A stretch of DNA of 39,661 nt, taken from positions 1-39,661 of the forward strand of contig CACXXD010000052.1 of NCBI GenBank assembly GCA_902771445.1, given 5' to 3'. The position numbers were made by a program, and so were the translations under genes. Shown in pieces: positions 1 to 8,610 of the stretch. Positions within the stretch are counted from its first letter, which is position 1. Every line of letters begins with the position of its first letter. Below the pieces are notes generated by a model. It was not told where the DNA came from and did not search any database. It was given only the letters and a program-made list of their open reading frames with translations. This DNA is from an uncultured Prevotellaceae bacterium. Lineage in GTDB: Bacteria; Bacteroidota; Bacteroidia; Bacteroidales; Bacteroidaceae.

Positions 1-28
1 CGTCAAGATTTAAGAAATCTATGGAAAA

Positions 29-60
29 TTTGTTTATTTCGTAATAAATTTGTACTTTTG
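29..60 (+). promoter_or_regulatory. Bacteroidetes-type promoter of folD
   Basis: A -33-like TTTG (29-32) and a -7-like TACTTTTG (53-60) are separated by 20 bp, matching the TTTG/TAnnTTTG pattern of the Bacteroidetes primary sigma factor. The folD start codon lies 36 bp downstream of the -7 box, leaving a short leader. Confidence 0.7.
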
Positions 61-95
61 CCTTCACTATATTTCTTTAGTAACGCAGAAAAAAT

Positions 96-974
96 ATGCA
101 ACTGATTGACGGAAAAGCAACGGCAGCAGCCATCAAGGCCGAAATTGCCGAAGAAGTGAAAGAGATCATGGCTCGTGGAGGCAAGCAGCCCCATCTGGCC
201 GCAGTGCTTGTAGGACACGACGGCGGGTCGGAGACATACGTGAAGAACAAGGTGCTTGCCTGTGAGGCATGCGGATTCAAGTCGACCCTCATCCGATATG
301 AGGACGACGTGACAGAAGAAGAACTCCTGTCATGCGTGTCGCGCCTGAATAACGACAGCGATGTAGACGGCTTCATCGTTCAGCTGCCCCTGCCCAAGCA
401 CATTGATGAACAGAAGATTATCGAGGCCATCGACTATCGCAAGGACGTGGACGGGTTCCATCCCATCAATGTGGGGCGCATGGCCATTGGCCTGCCCTGC
501 TTCATTTCGGCTACCCCCCTCGGCATCATCACCTTGCTGCAACGCTACGGCATAGAGACATCGGGCAAGAAATGTGTCGTTCTCGGTCGTTCGAATATCG
601 TGGGCAAGCCTATGGCGCAGCTCATGATGCAGAAGCAGTATGGCGACTCGACCGTCACCGTGTGCCACTCGCGCTCGAAGACACTGAAGCAAGAATGTCG
701 CGAGGCCGACATCATCATTGCGGCAATAGGCAAGCCAGACTTCGTGACAGCCGACATGGTGAAGGAAGGAGTCGTGATCATCGACGTAGGCACAACCCGC
801 GTGCCTGACGCAACCCGCAAGAGCGGCTTCCGCCTGAATGGCGATGTGAAGTTCGACGAGGTGGCTCCCAAGTGCTCGTTCATCACCCCTGTGCCGGGTG
901 GGGTAGGGCCTATGACCATCTGTTCGCTCATGAAGAACACGCTGGCCGCAGGCAAGAAAGAATATTATAAATAG
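96..974 (+). CDS. folD: Bifunctional methylenetetrahydrofolate dehydrogenase / methenyltetrahydrofolate cyclohydrolase FolD
   Basis: This cytoplasmic enzyme of one-carbon metabolism converts 5,10-methylene-THF to 5,10-methenyl-THF with NADP, then hydrolyses it to 10-formyl-THF. The 292-residue length is normal. Visible family motifs are [13 protein letters not shown] near residue 49, with the catalytic lysine in the YxxxK pattern, [13 protein letters not shown] near 90, and the Rossmann segment [17 protein letters not shown] near 162. The C-terminal signature [19 protein letters not shown] is also present. The start is the first ATG after a good promoter. It appears to be monocistronic or to lead into the small TPR gene 84 bp downstream, with no clear terminator between them. 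Identification is secure. Confidence 0.97.
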   Translation: MQLIDGKATAAAIKAEIAEEVKEIMARGGKQPHLAAVLVGHDGGSETYVKNKVLACEACGFKSTLIRYEDDVTEEELLSCVSRLNNDSDVDGFIVQLPLPKHIDEQKIIEAIDYRKDVDGFHPINVGRMAIGLPCFISATPLGIITLLQRYGIETSGKKCVVLGRSNIVGKPMAQLMMQKQYGDSTVTVCHSRSKTLKQECREADIIIAAIGKPDFVTADMVKEGVVIIDVGTTRVPDATRKSGFRLNGDVKFDEVAPKCSFITPVPGGVGPMTICSLMKNTLAAGKKEYYK

Positions 975-1058
975 ATTCAACTTTCACAAGTACTTATGTA
1001 TTTACGATTTAACGATGCGAGACTTGAATAAATGAATTATATATTATAATAAGGTGAG

Positions 1059-1238
1059 ATGACGGCTGAAGAGTATTATCAGCAAGGCAATGCCTACAGG
1101 AAAGAGTCGCGTTGGTCGGAGGCTATCAACTGCTACATCAAGGCCATAGAGCTTGACCCCGACAGTCCGGCAGTAGAAGCCAAACGCATGCTCGACGACA
1201 TCATGTCCTTCTACTGCAAGGATATGTATAATCCTTAA
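1059..1238 (+). CDS. Small TPR-repeat protein (59 aa)
   Basis: This short reading frame encodes 59 residues beginning MTAEEYYQQGNAYRKESRW and ending CKDMYNP. It contains essentially one tetratricopeptide repeat: YYQQGNAYRKESRWSEAINCY, then the second helix ending IKAIELDPDSP, with the usual G, A, Y and P spacing. TPRs bind proteins, so a small adaptor role is plausible but not shown. A purine-rich AAGGTGAG (1051-1058) directly precedes the ATG. The stop lies 7 bp before the proposed start of the transporter gene, suggesting co-transcription and perhaps translational coupling. The coding call rests on the repeat match, since length alone would not support it. Confidence 0.75.
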   Translation: MTAEEYYQQGNAYRKESRWSEAINCYIKAIELDPDSPAVEAKRMLDDIMSFYCKDMYNP

Positions 1239-1245
1239 TAACAGC

Positions 1246-3060
1246 TTGTTAAGTATAAACAAAGGAAGTTTTAATTTAATAAGAAATTATTCACAAGTGA
1301 GAAATTCATTTATAGTGTCAAGGGCGCTTACAAACTTCGTGATGGCTGCTGTGCTGACGGCAGCCGCCTCGCAGTTGGCCCATACAGCCGACTCCATGAT
1401 TGTTGGTCATGTGGTAGGACCTGATGCTGTATCGGCCATCAACCTGGTGTTGCCTCTTGTCGAGGTGCTCAACTGCATGGCATTCTTGATTTGCTTCGGT
1501 GCCAATGCCATGTGCGCCCGGGCAATTGGCAGTCATGACATGGAAAAGGTTGCCCATACGTTCACTTCAACCATCGTGACGGTGATGACGCTGGGACTCT
1601 CCGTGTCGTTAGGCATCTGCCTGTTCAGCCATCAGATTGTAGACTTCCTTTCGGAAGAGCCTGAGCTGAATCCTATGGCCTACGATTATATTCACACATA
1701 CGCAATGGGCGGATGGCTGCAGATGCTGTCCTATGGCATGTGCCTGTTTGTGGCCACCGACGGTCGTCCGCGCATGGTGACACTGGCCGTTGTGGCGGGT
1801 GCGCTGGCCAACGGCCTGGCCGACGTGCTGCTCATAGCCGTGCTGGGGTTTGGCATCGAAGGTGCAGCCTTGGGGTCACTCAGCATGTTCACCGTCAACA
1901 TTCTCATTCTGGCCAACTATCTGCGCCAGCCTCGCAGCTCCTATCGGCTGAAGTGGCCCGGCAAGAAAATCTTTGGCATCTTCTGTAGCAATGTGAAGGA
2001 GGGCGCTCCAATCACCCTGAGCAACTCGCTGATGGCCGTGACCATCATGCTGCTGAACGACATCGTGATGAAGAGTCTTGGCACCGACGGCTTGTTCATC
2101 TGGTCGGTCTGCCTGCAGATGCTGCTCCTTTCCTATGTGTTCATCGATGGTGTCATCGAGTCGCTTTTTGCTATCGGAGGTGTTCTGGTGGGCGAACACG
2201 ATTTGCGCGGACTGGACATCCTGGTCAAACAGGCCTTGCGAGGCATCGGTAAATTGGTAGCCATCGTTATCGTGCTCATGTACATCCCCGGACTGGTGGG
2301 AATGCTCTTCGGTGTGGAGAGTGGCACCGAACTGGGAGCCGAGCTGATCAGAGTGCTCCGTATCTTTGCACTAATGATGGTGCCGTTTGCCGTGACCCAG
2401 ATTCTGCTGAGCAACTATCAGCTGCTGGGCTACGATAAGACCAGCGTTGTTACGGCAACTGCCCAGACGGTGGTGATGGTGTTCTGTGTGTGGGCCGTGG
2501 CTCAGTTTGACGGCATAGAGCTTTGGTGGGGCTTCGCTCTGGGCTGCACGCTTGTGCTGGTGTTGCAGCTGGCCTATACATATATGCGCAGCCGTATGAG
2601 TGCAGTACCCATTTCGCCCGTGACCATGATTCCCAATGCCGCCGAAGGCTTCACCTTCGACCGTTCGGTGCGTTACGACGATGCCGATGTCTATGCAGCA
2701 CTCACCGACATTGACAATTTCCTCAAGTCTGCATCTATTCCCAAGGAAACTATATTCGAGGTGAACCTGTGTTGCGAAGAGCTGATGACCAATATTGCAA
2801 AACACTCGGAAGGTCGCGTGACGCAGCGCACGTTCGACGTGCATATCCAGATCAATGACGACGGTACGTTTGTCACACTGAAAGATGCCGGAAAGCCCTT
2901 CGACCCGATGAAAGCCGGAAAGATGGCCGATGCCCATATCGGCGAGGCCGACTATCCGCATCTGGGATTGCGACTGGTGACCAACATCATTCCTGACGTC
3001 AGTTATAAATATATGTACGGCCAGAACACGGTGTTCATTTGGCGTAAATTAGTCCGCTAA
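1246..3060 (+). CDS. MATE-family transporter fused to a C-terminal RsbW-like HATPase domain
   Basis: Residues about 25-455 form a polytopic MATE/NorM-type transporter. SQLAHTADSMIVGHVVGPDA resembles the family's first helix, and a second pseudo-repeat begins near residue 250. Residues about 467-604 are a soluble GHKL ATPase-like domain of the RsbW/HATPase_c_2 type, with an N-box-like EELMTNIAKH, a G1-like DAGKPFDP and a G2-like HLGLRLV. MATE proteins export cations or drugs, while RsbW-like domains bind ATP and act as kinases or switches, so the cytoplasmic tail may sense or regulate. The start is uncertain. TTG at 1246 opens the frame 7 bp after the TPR gene, and a GTG at about 1297 and an ATG near 1342 are alternatives. 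The coding frame is intact. Confidence 0.85.
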   Translation: MLSINKGSFNLIRNYSQVRNSFIVSRALTNFVMAAVLTAAASQLAHTADSMIVGHVVGPDAVSAINLVLPLVEVLNCMAFLICFGANAMCARAIGSHDMEKVAHTFTSTIVTVMTLGLSVSLGICLFSHQIVDFLSEEPELNPMAYDYIHTYAMGGWLQMLSYGMCLFVATDGRPRMVTLAVVAGALANGLADVLLIAVLGFGIEGAALGSLSMFTVNILILANYLRQPRSSYRLKWPGKKIFGIFCSNVKEGAPITLSNSLMAVTIMLLNDIVMKSLGTDGLFIWSVCLQMLLLSYVFIDGVIESLFAIGGVLVGEHDLRGLDILVKQALRGIGKLVAIVIVLMYIPGLVGMLFGVESGTELGAELIRVLRIFALMMVPFAVTQILLSNYQLLGYDKTSVVTATAQTVVMVFCVWAVAQFDGIELWWGFALGCTLVLVLQLAYTYMRSRMSAVPISPVTMIPNAAEGFTFDRSVRYDDADVYAALTDIDNFLKSASIPKETIFEVNLCCEELMTNIAKHSEGRVTQRTFDVHIQINDDGTFVTLKDAGKPFDPMKAGKMADAHIGEADYPHLGLRLVTNIIPDVSYKYMYGQNTVFIWRKLVR

Positions 3061-3066
3061 GTAACG

Positions 3067-3138
3067 ATGAAAAGAATACTGTTTTTAGCAGCAACGTGCC
3101 TGACGGCAACTAACGGAAAGAAAATGCTTGTACAATGA
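3067..3138 (+). CDS. Micro-ORF overlapping the GH106 gene start (23 aa)
   Basis: ATG at 3067 opens a 23-codon frame starting MKRILFLAATCLTA, which looks like the start of a signal peptide. It ends in TGA inside the ATGA that begins the next gene. The next gene also begins MKR followed by a leucine-rich stretch. The frame could be a translational-coupling leader or a decayed duplicate start. It may equally be chance, since there is no independent evidence of expression. Confidence 0.3.
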   Translation: MKRILFLAATCLTATNGKKMLVQ

Positions 3139-5558
3139 AGAGATGCCTTATTCTCCTCCTGCTTGTCGCCATCTACGGACTGCATACAGCCGCTCAGGGC
3201 AAGCTGGAAGACATGTTCCGAAATCCTACGGACGAGGCCAAGCCCATCATGATATGGCAATGGATGGACGGACTGGTATCGAAAGAAGGTATCACAGCCG
3301 ACCTTGAAGCCTACGCAGCAGCAGGCATCGGTGGTGTGCAGCAGTTCTTGGTGGGTGGCCCCATGCAGGTGGCCGTCAGCGACACGGCCAATGCCATCGG
3401 CACCGACAACTGGTGCAGCCTCATGCAATATGCCATCAGCGAATGTAGCCGTTTAGGTCTAACGTTTGGCACACACAATTGTCCCGGCTGGTCGTCGAGT
3501 GCATACCCGACAGTGTCTCCAGAGTATTCCATGCAGAAACTGGTGTGGAGCACGGGCAAGGGGACGGCTCTGCCGAAGCAGCCTGCCATTGACCCGCAAT
3601 GGAATTACTACGAAGACATCGCTGTCGTCTATGTACCCGACGACAGCATTGTCAGGCTGGAAAACATCCGCGTGTTCAACCCCTCAGACTTCCCGCTGAG
3701 GGCCTTCAAAAGGAAAAACGGAACGCTCTACCGCTTTGGCCACACCACCAACGGGCGCACCAACGCAGCAACAGCCCCTGCCGGCGGTGTGGGGCTGGAG
3801 TGTGACAAGATGAGCCGCGATGCAGTCCGTCGTTTCTGGGATGCCTACCCGGCACAAATTATTGCCCTGAGTGGCAGTGAGACGGGCCGCACCTTCCAAC
3901 GTCTGGAGATTGACAGCTACGAGGCCGGCGGTCAGGAATGGACGCGGCTGATGCCCGAGGAGTTCATGCGGCGGCGTGGATATGACATCCTGCCGTGGCT
4001 GCCTGCGTTGGCAGGAGTGACCATTGGCAGTAAGGAGGCGACGCAGAAGATGAAGCGCGACTGGCAGGAAACTGTCACCGACCTCTTTGCCGAGAACTAC
4101 TACGGCTACATGAGCCAGCTGGCCAGCGAGCACGGTCTGCAACTGATGGTGCAACCCTACGGCACGGGGGCTTCAAAGCCTTTTAATCCAATCAACACCC
4201 ACAAGATTGTGCGCCAGCTGAGCGCAGAGGCCACTATCTGTGCTGAGTTTTGGGCCAAGCCCGACAACTGGGGATGGAAGGACGTGCCACGTGTGGTCAA
4301 TGCGGCACGCTCTTCCGGTCGCCAACAGGTCTATGCCGAGGGGTTCACCTGCTGGCCGCTACATGCCTGGAAGGACGACCCCGCAGCACTGAAAACCACC
4401 GCCGACAGGGCCTTCTGCTTAGGCATCAACCGTCTGATGCTCCATGCCGCAGCCCAGAACCCTTGGCCCAATGCCAAACCGGGCATGACATTCGGTAAGT
4501 GGGGTACATGGTGGACACCCGGACAGACGTGGTGGAAAGACGGAGCCAGGCCCCTGTTCTCCTATTTCAGCCGATGCCAGACACTGTTGCAACGCGGTGG
4601 CTATGTGGACGACTACAAGCAGCATGAGCCGTCGCTGACATCTGACATAAAGGAGATTCAGTGGATACACCGTCGTGATGGTGAGACCGACATCTATTTC
4701 ATTGCCAACACTAAGGACAGCACCATCATGCCCATCCTGACCGTGAGTGGGTACGGCAGGCTGCCGGAGTTGTGGAATCCCGAAACAGGCAGCATTTCGG
4801 AAGCCGAAGTATGGAGAATGGCTGACGGCAAGACGCATGTAGAGTTGAATCTGACTGCGCAACAGGCTGTGTTCTTAGTGTTCAGGAAAGCAACTGCCGA
4901 GACTTGTTCGGCGAAAGAGTCATTCTCAGGCGGCATCACCGACACCATACCCGTGGATGGTACTTGGACGGTCAGGTTCGATGAAAGGCTACGGGTAGGC
5001 GCGTCAGCGGGAATGGAGAAGGTGGTGAAATGGACATCGCTGACGCCTTGGGATGAATCTGCAGACTGCGACATCAAATACTTCTCCGGCACAGCCTGCT
5101 ATTCGCAGCAACTGTATCTGAAGAAACTGGACCGCCACTGTCGCTTTGTGCTCGACTTGGGCGAAGTGAAGAATCTGGCCGTGGTACGTGTGAATGGGCA
5201 GCCGTGCGGTACGCTGTGGCATGCTCCCTTTACTGCCGATGTCACGGAAGCACTTCATGAAGGCGACAACACATTGGAAATAGACGTAACAAACCTCTGG
5301 GTGAACCGTATGGTGGGCGACGAGCAGGAGCCTGACGACGTGGAGTGGTCTGAGCCGGTCGCCTTTGGCGCTGCACCCAATTCACCAGCTATCGGACGAG
5401 CCATGAAGAAAGTGCCCGCATGGCTCAGTCAGGGACTGCCGCGCCCCACTAAGCGTAAAGCAATTGTCTCATTCAAGTTCTTTGAGAAAGACACACCATT
5501 GCTTCGCTCTGGCATGATGGGGCCTGTGGTGCTGAGCAAGATTTACAGCGCGAAGTAA
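3135..5558 (+). CDS. Secreted GH106-like glycoside hydrolase (alpha-L-rhamnosidase family type)
   Basis: A Sec signal peptide (MKRCLILLLLVAIYGLHTAAQ) leads a catalytic region with GH106-type motifs. These are MIWQWMDGLVSKEGITADLE with AGIGGVQQF near residues 37-68, FGHTTNGRTN and GLECDKMSRDAVRRFW near 200-235, and LEIDSYEAGGQEWT near 260. Further motifs are DLFAENYYGYM, PYGTGASKPF and AEFWAKPDNWGW. The last 200 residues form a GH2-type jelly-roll sugar-binding domain (VRVNGQPCGTLWHAPFTADV). GH106 members remove terminal alpha-L-rhamnose from plant glycans. At 807 residues this one is shorter than the roughly 1000+ usual, apparently because the region before FGHTT is reduced. Substrate is unproven. 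No SusC/SusD genes lie beside it. Confidence 0.82.
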   Translation: MKRCLILLLLVAIYGLHTAAQGKLEDMFRNPTDEAKPIMIWQWMDGLVSKEGITADLEAYAAAGIGGVQQFLVGGPMQVAVSDTANAIGTDNWCSLMQYAISECSRLGLTFGTHNCPGWSSSAYPTVSPEYSMQKLVWSTGKGTALPKQPAIDPQWNYYEDIAVVYVPDDSIVRLENIRVFNPSDFPLRAFKRKNGTLYRFGHTTNGRTNAATAPAGGVGLECDKMSRDAVRRFWDAYPAQIIALSGSETGRTFQRLEIDSYEAGGQEWTRLMPEEFMRRRGYDILPWLPALAGVTIGSKEATQKMKRDWQETVTDLFAENYYGYMSQLASEHGLQLMVQPYGTGASKPFNPINTHKIVRQLSAEATICAEFWAKPDNWGWKDVPRVVNAARSSGRQQVYAEGFTCWPLHAWKDDPAALKTTADRAFCLGINRLMLHAAAQNPWPNAKPGMTFGKWGTWWTPGQTWWKDGARPLFSYFSRCQTLLQRGGYVDDYKQHEPSLTSDIKEIQWIHRRDGETDIYFIANTKDSTIMPILTVSGYGRLPELWNPETGSISEAEVWRMADGKTHVELNLTAQQAVFLVFRKATAETCSAKESFSGGITDTIPVDGTWTVRFDERLRVGASAGMEKVVKWTSLTPWDESADCDIKYFSGTACYSQQLYLKKLDRHCRFVLDLGEVKNLAVVRVNGQPCGTLWHAPFTADVTEALHEGDNTLEIDVTNLWVNRMVGDEQEPDDVEWSEPVAFGAAPNSPAIGRAMKKVPAWLSQGLPRPTKRKAIVSFKFFEKDTPLLRSGMMGPVVLSKIYSAK

Positions 5559-5575
5559 TCTGTTGACTATTAAAT

Positions 5576-5613
5576 GAGGGCAGGCATTGACAATAAAAAC
5601 GGTGTCTGCCCTC
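5576..5613 (+). terminator. Hairpin after the GH106-like gene
   Basis: GAGGGCAG (5576-5583) pairs with CTGCCCTC (5606-5613), and the stem can extend inward with wobble pairs. It lies 18 bp after the glycosidase stop codon. The following tract (TTAAAG) is only weakly T-rich, so this is a probable rather than classic terminator. Confidence 0.55.
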
Positions 5614-5674
5614 TTAAAGTATATAAAAAAGTTGTTGTTTAATCACTACAAAGAAAGAAAAACGCAATTTTTCT

Positions 5675-5705
5675 TTTGCGCTTTGACTACTAATTTGTAA
5701 CTTTG
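5675..5705 (+). promoter_or_regulatory. Promoter of the 2-oxoacid:ferredoxin oxidoreductase operon
   Basis: TTTG (5675-5678) and TAACTTTG (5698-5705) are 19 bp apart, matching the Bacteroidetes primary promoter. The ferredoxin-subunit ATG follows 40 bp after the -7 box. Confidence 0.75.
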
Positions 5706-5745
5706 CACTCCGAATTTAAGACTTAATGCATTAAACAGATACGAT

Positions 5746-5976
5746 ATGGCAAAGTTGAAAGGTGCCATTGTGGTGGATACTGAGCGATGCAAAGGATGTC
5801 AGTTGTGCATCATTGCCTGTCCGCAGAAAGTTATCGCCCTGGCCAACAAAGTGAATCTGCACGGCTATCCCTACGTGGAGGCAGTCAACGAGGAGTCCTG
5901 TGTGGGCTGTGCCTCGTGTGGCATTGTCTGTCCCGACGGATGCATCACCGTGTATCGTAAAAAGATGGAGGAGTAA
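5746..5976 (+). CDS. korD: 2-oxoacid:ferredoxin oxidoreductase, ferredoxin-like (delta) subunit with two 4Fe-4S clusters
   Basis: The 76-residue protein carries two CxxCxxCxxxCP motifs, CKGCQLCIIACP near residues 14-25 and CVGCASCGIVCP near 50-61, each ligating a [4Fe-4S] cluster. It would carry electrons from the thiamine-bound intermediate to free ferredoxin. It is the first gene of a tight four-gene operon and the alpha-subunit start follows 3 bp after its stop. Such operons in anaerobes oxidise 2-oxoglutarate or branched-chain 2-oxoacids to acyl-CoA, and can run reductively. The Kor-versus-Vor assignment cannot be settled from sequence alone. Confidence 0.92.
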   Translation: MAKLKGAIVVDTERCKGCQLCIIACPQKVIALANKVNLHGYPYVEAVNEESCVGCASCGIVCPDGCITVYRKKMEE

Positions 5977-5979
5977 ACT

Positions 5980-7065
5980 ATGGCAGAAGAAAGAGAAGTT
6001 GTGTTGATGAAAGGCAATGAGGCTATCGCCCATGCTGCTATTCGTTGCGGATGCGACGGCTATTTCGGCTATCCCATTACTCCGCAGAGTGAAGTGATTG
6101 AGACACTGGCAGAGCTGAAGCCCTGGGAGACCACTGGCATGCAGGTGGTGCAGGCAGAGAGCGAGCTGGCCAGTATCTATATGGTATATGGTGCTGCCGG
6201 TGCCGGCAAGCGTGCCATGACCTCGTCGAGCTCGCCGGGCATTGCATTGATGCAGGAAGGCATCACCTACATGGCCGGCGCCGAGGTGCCGGGCGTGTTT
6301 GTCAACGTACAGCGCGGCGGTCCCGGTCTGGGTACCATCCAGCCTTCGCAGGGCGACTATTTCCAGGCCACACGTGGCGGCGGCAATGGCGACTACAACG
6401 TCATTGTGCTGGCTCCCAACTCTGTGCAGGAGATGGCCGACTTCGTTGACCTGGCTTTCGAACTGGCCTTCAAGTATCGCAACCCAGCCATGATTCTGAG
6501 CGATGGTGTCATCGGCCAGATGATGGAAAAGGTGGTGCTGCCGCCGTTCAAGCCCCGTCGTACCGACGAAGAAGTGATCAAGCAGTGTCCGTGGGCCTCA
6601 ACCGGCAAGCCAAAGAACCGCGACCGCGTGGTCATCACGTCGCTGGAGCTGAAGCCTGAGGCTATGGAAGCACGCAACCTGGCCCTTCAGGAGAAGTATC
6701 GCAAGATACAGGAGAACGAAGTGCGCTATGAGCAACAGCTGTGCGACGATGCAGAGTATGTCATCGTGGCATTCGGCTCAGCAGCCCGTATCGCCGAAAA
6801 GTCTGTCGAGCTGGCACGTGCCGAAGGCGTGAAGGTGGGCTTGTTCCGTCCTATCACCCTGTGGCCCTTCCCGACGAAGGAGATTGCCGCACTGGCCAAG
6901 GGCAAGAAAGGCATCTTGGTAGCAGAGATCAATGCCGGACAGATGGTGCAGGATGTCCGTCTGGCTGTCAATGGCGCAGTGCCAGTTGAGCAGTTTGGCC
7001 GTTTGGGCGGTATCGTTCCTGACCCCGAAGAGATTGTAGAAGCACTGAAAACTAAATTGATGTAA
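5980..7065 (+). CDS. korA: 2-oxoacid:ferredoxin oxidoreductase alpha subunit (VorB/KorA type)
   Basis: The 361-residue subunit has the pyrimidine-binding fold of the enzyme. Motifs are KGNEAIAHAAIRCGCDGYFG near residues 11-30, GYPITPQSE, VQAESELASI, MTSSSSPGIALMQEG, RGGPGLGTIQPSQGDYFQAT and VIVLAPNSVQEM. The C-terminal transketolase-like domain includes GLFRPITLWPFP. The sequence most resembles proteins annotated as the 3-methyl-2-oxobutanoate dehydrogenase subunit VorB, so branched-chain 2-oxoacids are as likely a substrate as 2-oxoglutarate. The beta-subunit gene starts 4 bp after the stop, so the subunits are surely co-translated. Confidence 0.93.
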   Translation: MAEEREVVLMKGNEAIAHAAIRCGCDGYFGYPITPQSEVIETLAELKPWETTGMQVVQAESELASIYMVYGAAGAGKRAMTSSSSPGIALMQEGITYMAGAEVPGVFVNVQRGGPGLGTIQPSQGDYFQATRGGGNGDYNVIVLAPNSVQEMADFVDLAFELAFKYRNPAMILSDGVIGQMMEKVVLPPFKPRRTDEEVIKQCPWASTGKPKNRDRVVITSLELKPEAMEARNLALQEKYRKIQENEVRYEQQLCDDAEYVIVAFGSAARIAEKSVELARAEGVKVGLFRPITLWPFPTKEIAALAKGKKGILVAEINAGQMVQDVRLAVNGAVPVEQFGRLGGIVPDPEEIVEALKTKLM

Positions 7066-7069
7066 GGCT

Positions 7070-7840
7070 ATGGATAGAAATCAAATCGTTCAACCCGAGA
7101 ATATCGTCTGCAAGAAGCCAACACTTCTGAATGACAATAACATGCACTACTGTCCTGGCTGTTCGCATGGCGTAGTACACAAGCTCATTGCCGAAGTCAT
7201 CGAGGAAATGGGCTTGGAAGACAAGGCCGTAGGTGTCAGTCCCGTGGGCTGTGCCGTGTTTGCCTATAACTATATTGACATTGACTGGCAGGAGGCTGCC
7301 CACGGACGTGCTCCCGCACTGGCTACGGGCATCAAGCGCTGCTGGCCCGACCGTCTGGTGTTCACCTATCAAGGTGACGGCGACCTGGCCTGTATCGGAA
7401 CCTGTGAGACCATTCACGCTCTGAACCGTGGAGAGAATATCGTGATTGTCTTCGTGAACAACGCCATCTACGGAATGACGGGTGGACAGATGGCTCCCAC
7501 CACACTGATTGGGCAGAAGACTTCTACCTGTCCTTACGGTCGTGACCCTGAGATACATGGCTATCCACTGAAGATTGCCGACATTGCAGCCCAGCTGGAA
7601 GGCACATGCTATGTGACGCGCCAGTCGGTTGAGTCGGTAGCCTCTATCAACAAGGCAAAGAAGGCCCTGAAGAAGGCTTTCCAGGCTTCGATGGACGGAA
7701 AGGGCAGCTCACTGGTTGAGTTTGTATCGACTTGTAACAGTGGGTGGAAGCTTAGCCCTGCTAAAGCAAATGAATGGATGAAGGAGAACATGTTCCCCTT
7801 CTATCCCAAAGGTGACTTAAAAGATACGACAGACAAATGA
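7070..7840 (+). CDS. korB: 2-oxoacid:ferredoxin oxidoreductase beta subunit (TPP-binding)
   Basis: The 256-residue thiamine-diphosphate-binding subunit has the conserved HYCPGCSHGVVHKL near residue 25, VSPVGCAVFAYNY, and a GDGDLACIGTCE motif near residue 103. The latter, with NNAIYGMTGGQMAPTT near 130, forms the GDG(x)nN TPP/Mg2+ signature. ETIHALNRGENI follows the family closely. It pairs with the alpha subunit to form the active site for decarboxylation and CoA transfer. The last codons overlap the gamma-subunit start (ATGA), indicating translational coupling. Confidence 0.94.
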   Translation: MDRNQIVQPENIVCKKPTLLNDNNMHYCPGCSHGVVHKLIAEVIEEMGLEDKAVGVSPVGCAVFAYNYIDIDWQEAAHGRAPALATGIKRCWPDRLVFTYQGDGDLACIGTCETIHALNRGENIVIVFVNNAIYGMTGGQMAPTTLIGQKTSTCPYGRDPEIHGYPLKIADIAAQLEGTCYVTRQSVESVASINKAKKALKKAFQASMDGKGSSLVEFVSTCNSGWKLSPAKANEWMKENMFPFYPKGDLKDTTDK

Positions 7841-8385
7841 AAAAGGAAATCATAATTTCAGGTTTTGGAGGTCAAGGTGTACTCTCTATGGGTAAGATAC
7901 TTGCCTATTCGGGACTGATGGAGGACAAGGAAGTCACTTGGATGCCAGCCTATGGTCCTGAGCAGCGCGGAGGTACGGCCAACGTGACGGTTATCGTCAG
8001 TGACGAGCGTATCTCTTCACCTATTCTCAGTAAGTATGACATTGCCGTGGTGCTCAACCAGCCTTCGCTGGAGAAGTTTGAACCGAAGCTGAAGCCCGGA
8101 GGCATACTCATCTACGACAGCTATGGCATCATCAATCCGCCTACGCGCAAAGACATCACCGTCTATAAGATTGATGCAATGGACAAGGCTGCAGAGATGA
8201 AGAACGGCAAGGTGTTCAACATGATTGTGCTTGGCGGACTGCTGAAGGTTGCACCGGTCGTTGGCTTTGGCGGAGTGGAGAAGGCACTCTTCAAGACATT
8301 GCCCGAACGCCACCATTCAATGATTCCTCTCAATATGGAAGCACTCGAAGTGGGTGGAAAAATAATAGAGCAGGTGGAAGGCTGA
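7837..8385 (+). CDS. korC: 2-oxoacid:ferredoxin oxidoreductase gamma subunit
   Basis: The 182-residue subunit starts MKKEIIISGFGGQGVLSMGK, the glycine-rich signature of the gamma domain. It continues with WMPAYGPEQRGGTANVTVIVS, both hallmarks of the pyruvate/2-oxoacid:ferredoxin oxidoreductase gamma family. It shares a 4-bp overlap with the beta gene and ends the operon, with a strong terminator starting 28 bp downstream. The order delta-alpha-beta-gamma makes a complete four-subunit enzyme. Confidence 0.94.
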   Translation: MKKEIIISGFGGQGVLSMGKILAYSGLMEDKEVTWMPAYGPEQRGGTANVTVIVSDERISSPILSKYDIAVVLNQPSLEKFEPKLKPGGILIYDSYGIINPPTRKDITVYKIDAMDKAAEMKNGKVFNMIVLGGLLKVAPVVGFGGVEKALFKTLPERHHSMIPLNMEALEVGGKIIEQVEG

Positions 8386-8412
8386 TAGTTGTTAGCCCTG
8401 CTTGTTACGACG

Positions 8413-8452
8413 GTCTCACCTCCTGTTGCCTGAGGGCATCAAGAGGTGGGAC
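8413..8452 (+). terminator. Intrinsic terminator of the kor operon
   Basis: GTCTCACCTC (8413-8422) pairs with GAGGTGGGAC (8443-8452) with one wobble, and is followed immediately by TTTTTCTTT. The loop holds a small TGCC/GGCA sub-hairpin. Nothing else recognisable lies between here and the next gene at 8611. Confidence 0.85.
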
Positions 8453-8610
8453 TTTTTCTTTGATGAATGCGAATATCTTGCTAAATGCTTGTTGATTTGT
8501 GCGAAAAATATGCGTAAGAGGCATCGATTCTGTATTAATTTTTATTAAATGCCTTGCAGTCTCACAAATTATGTGTAATTTTACGCTGAAATACGAACAT
8601 TGCATAATCC

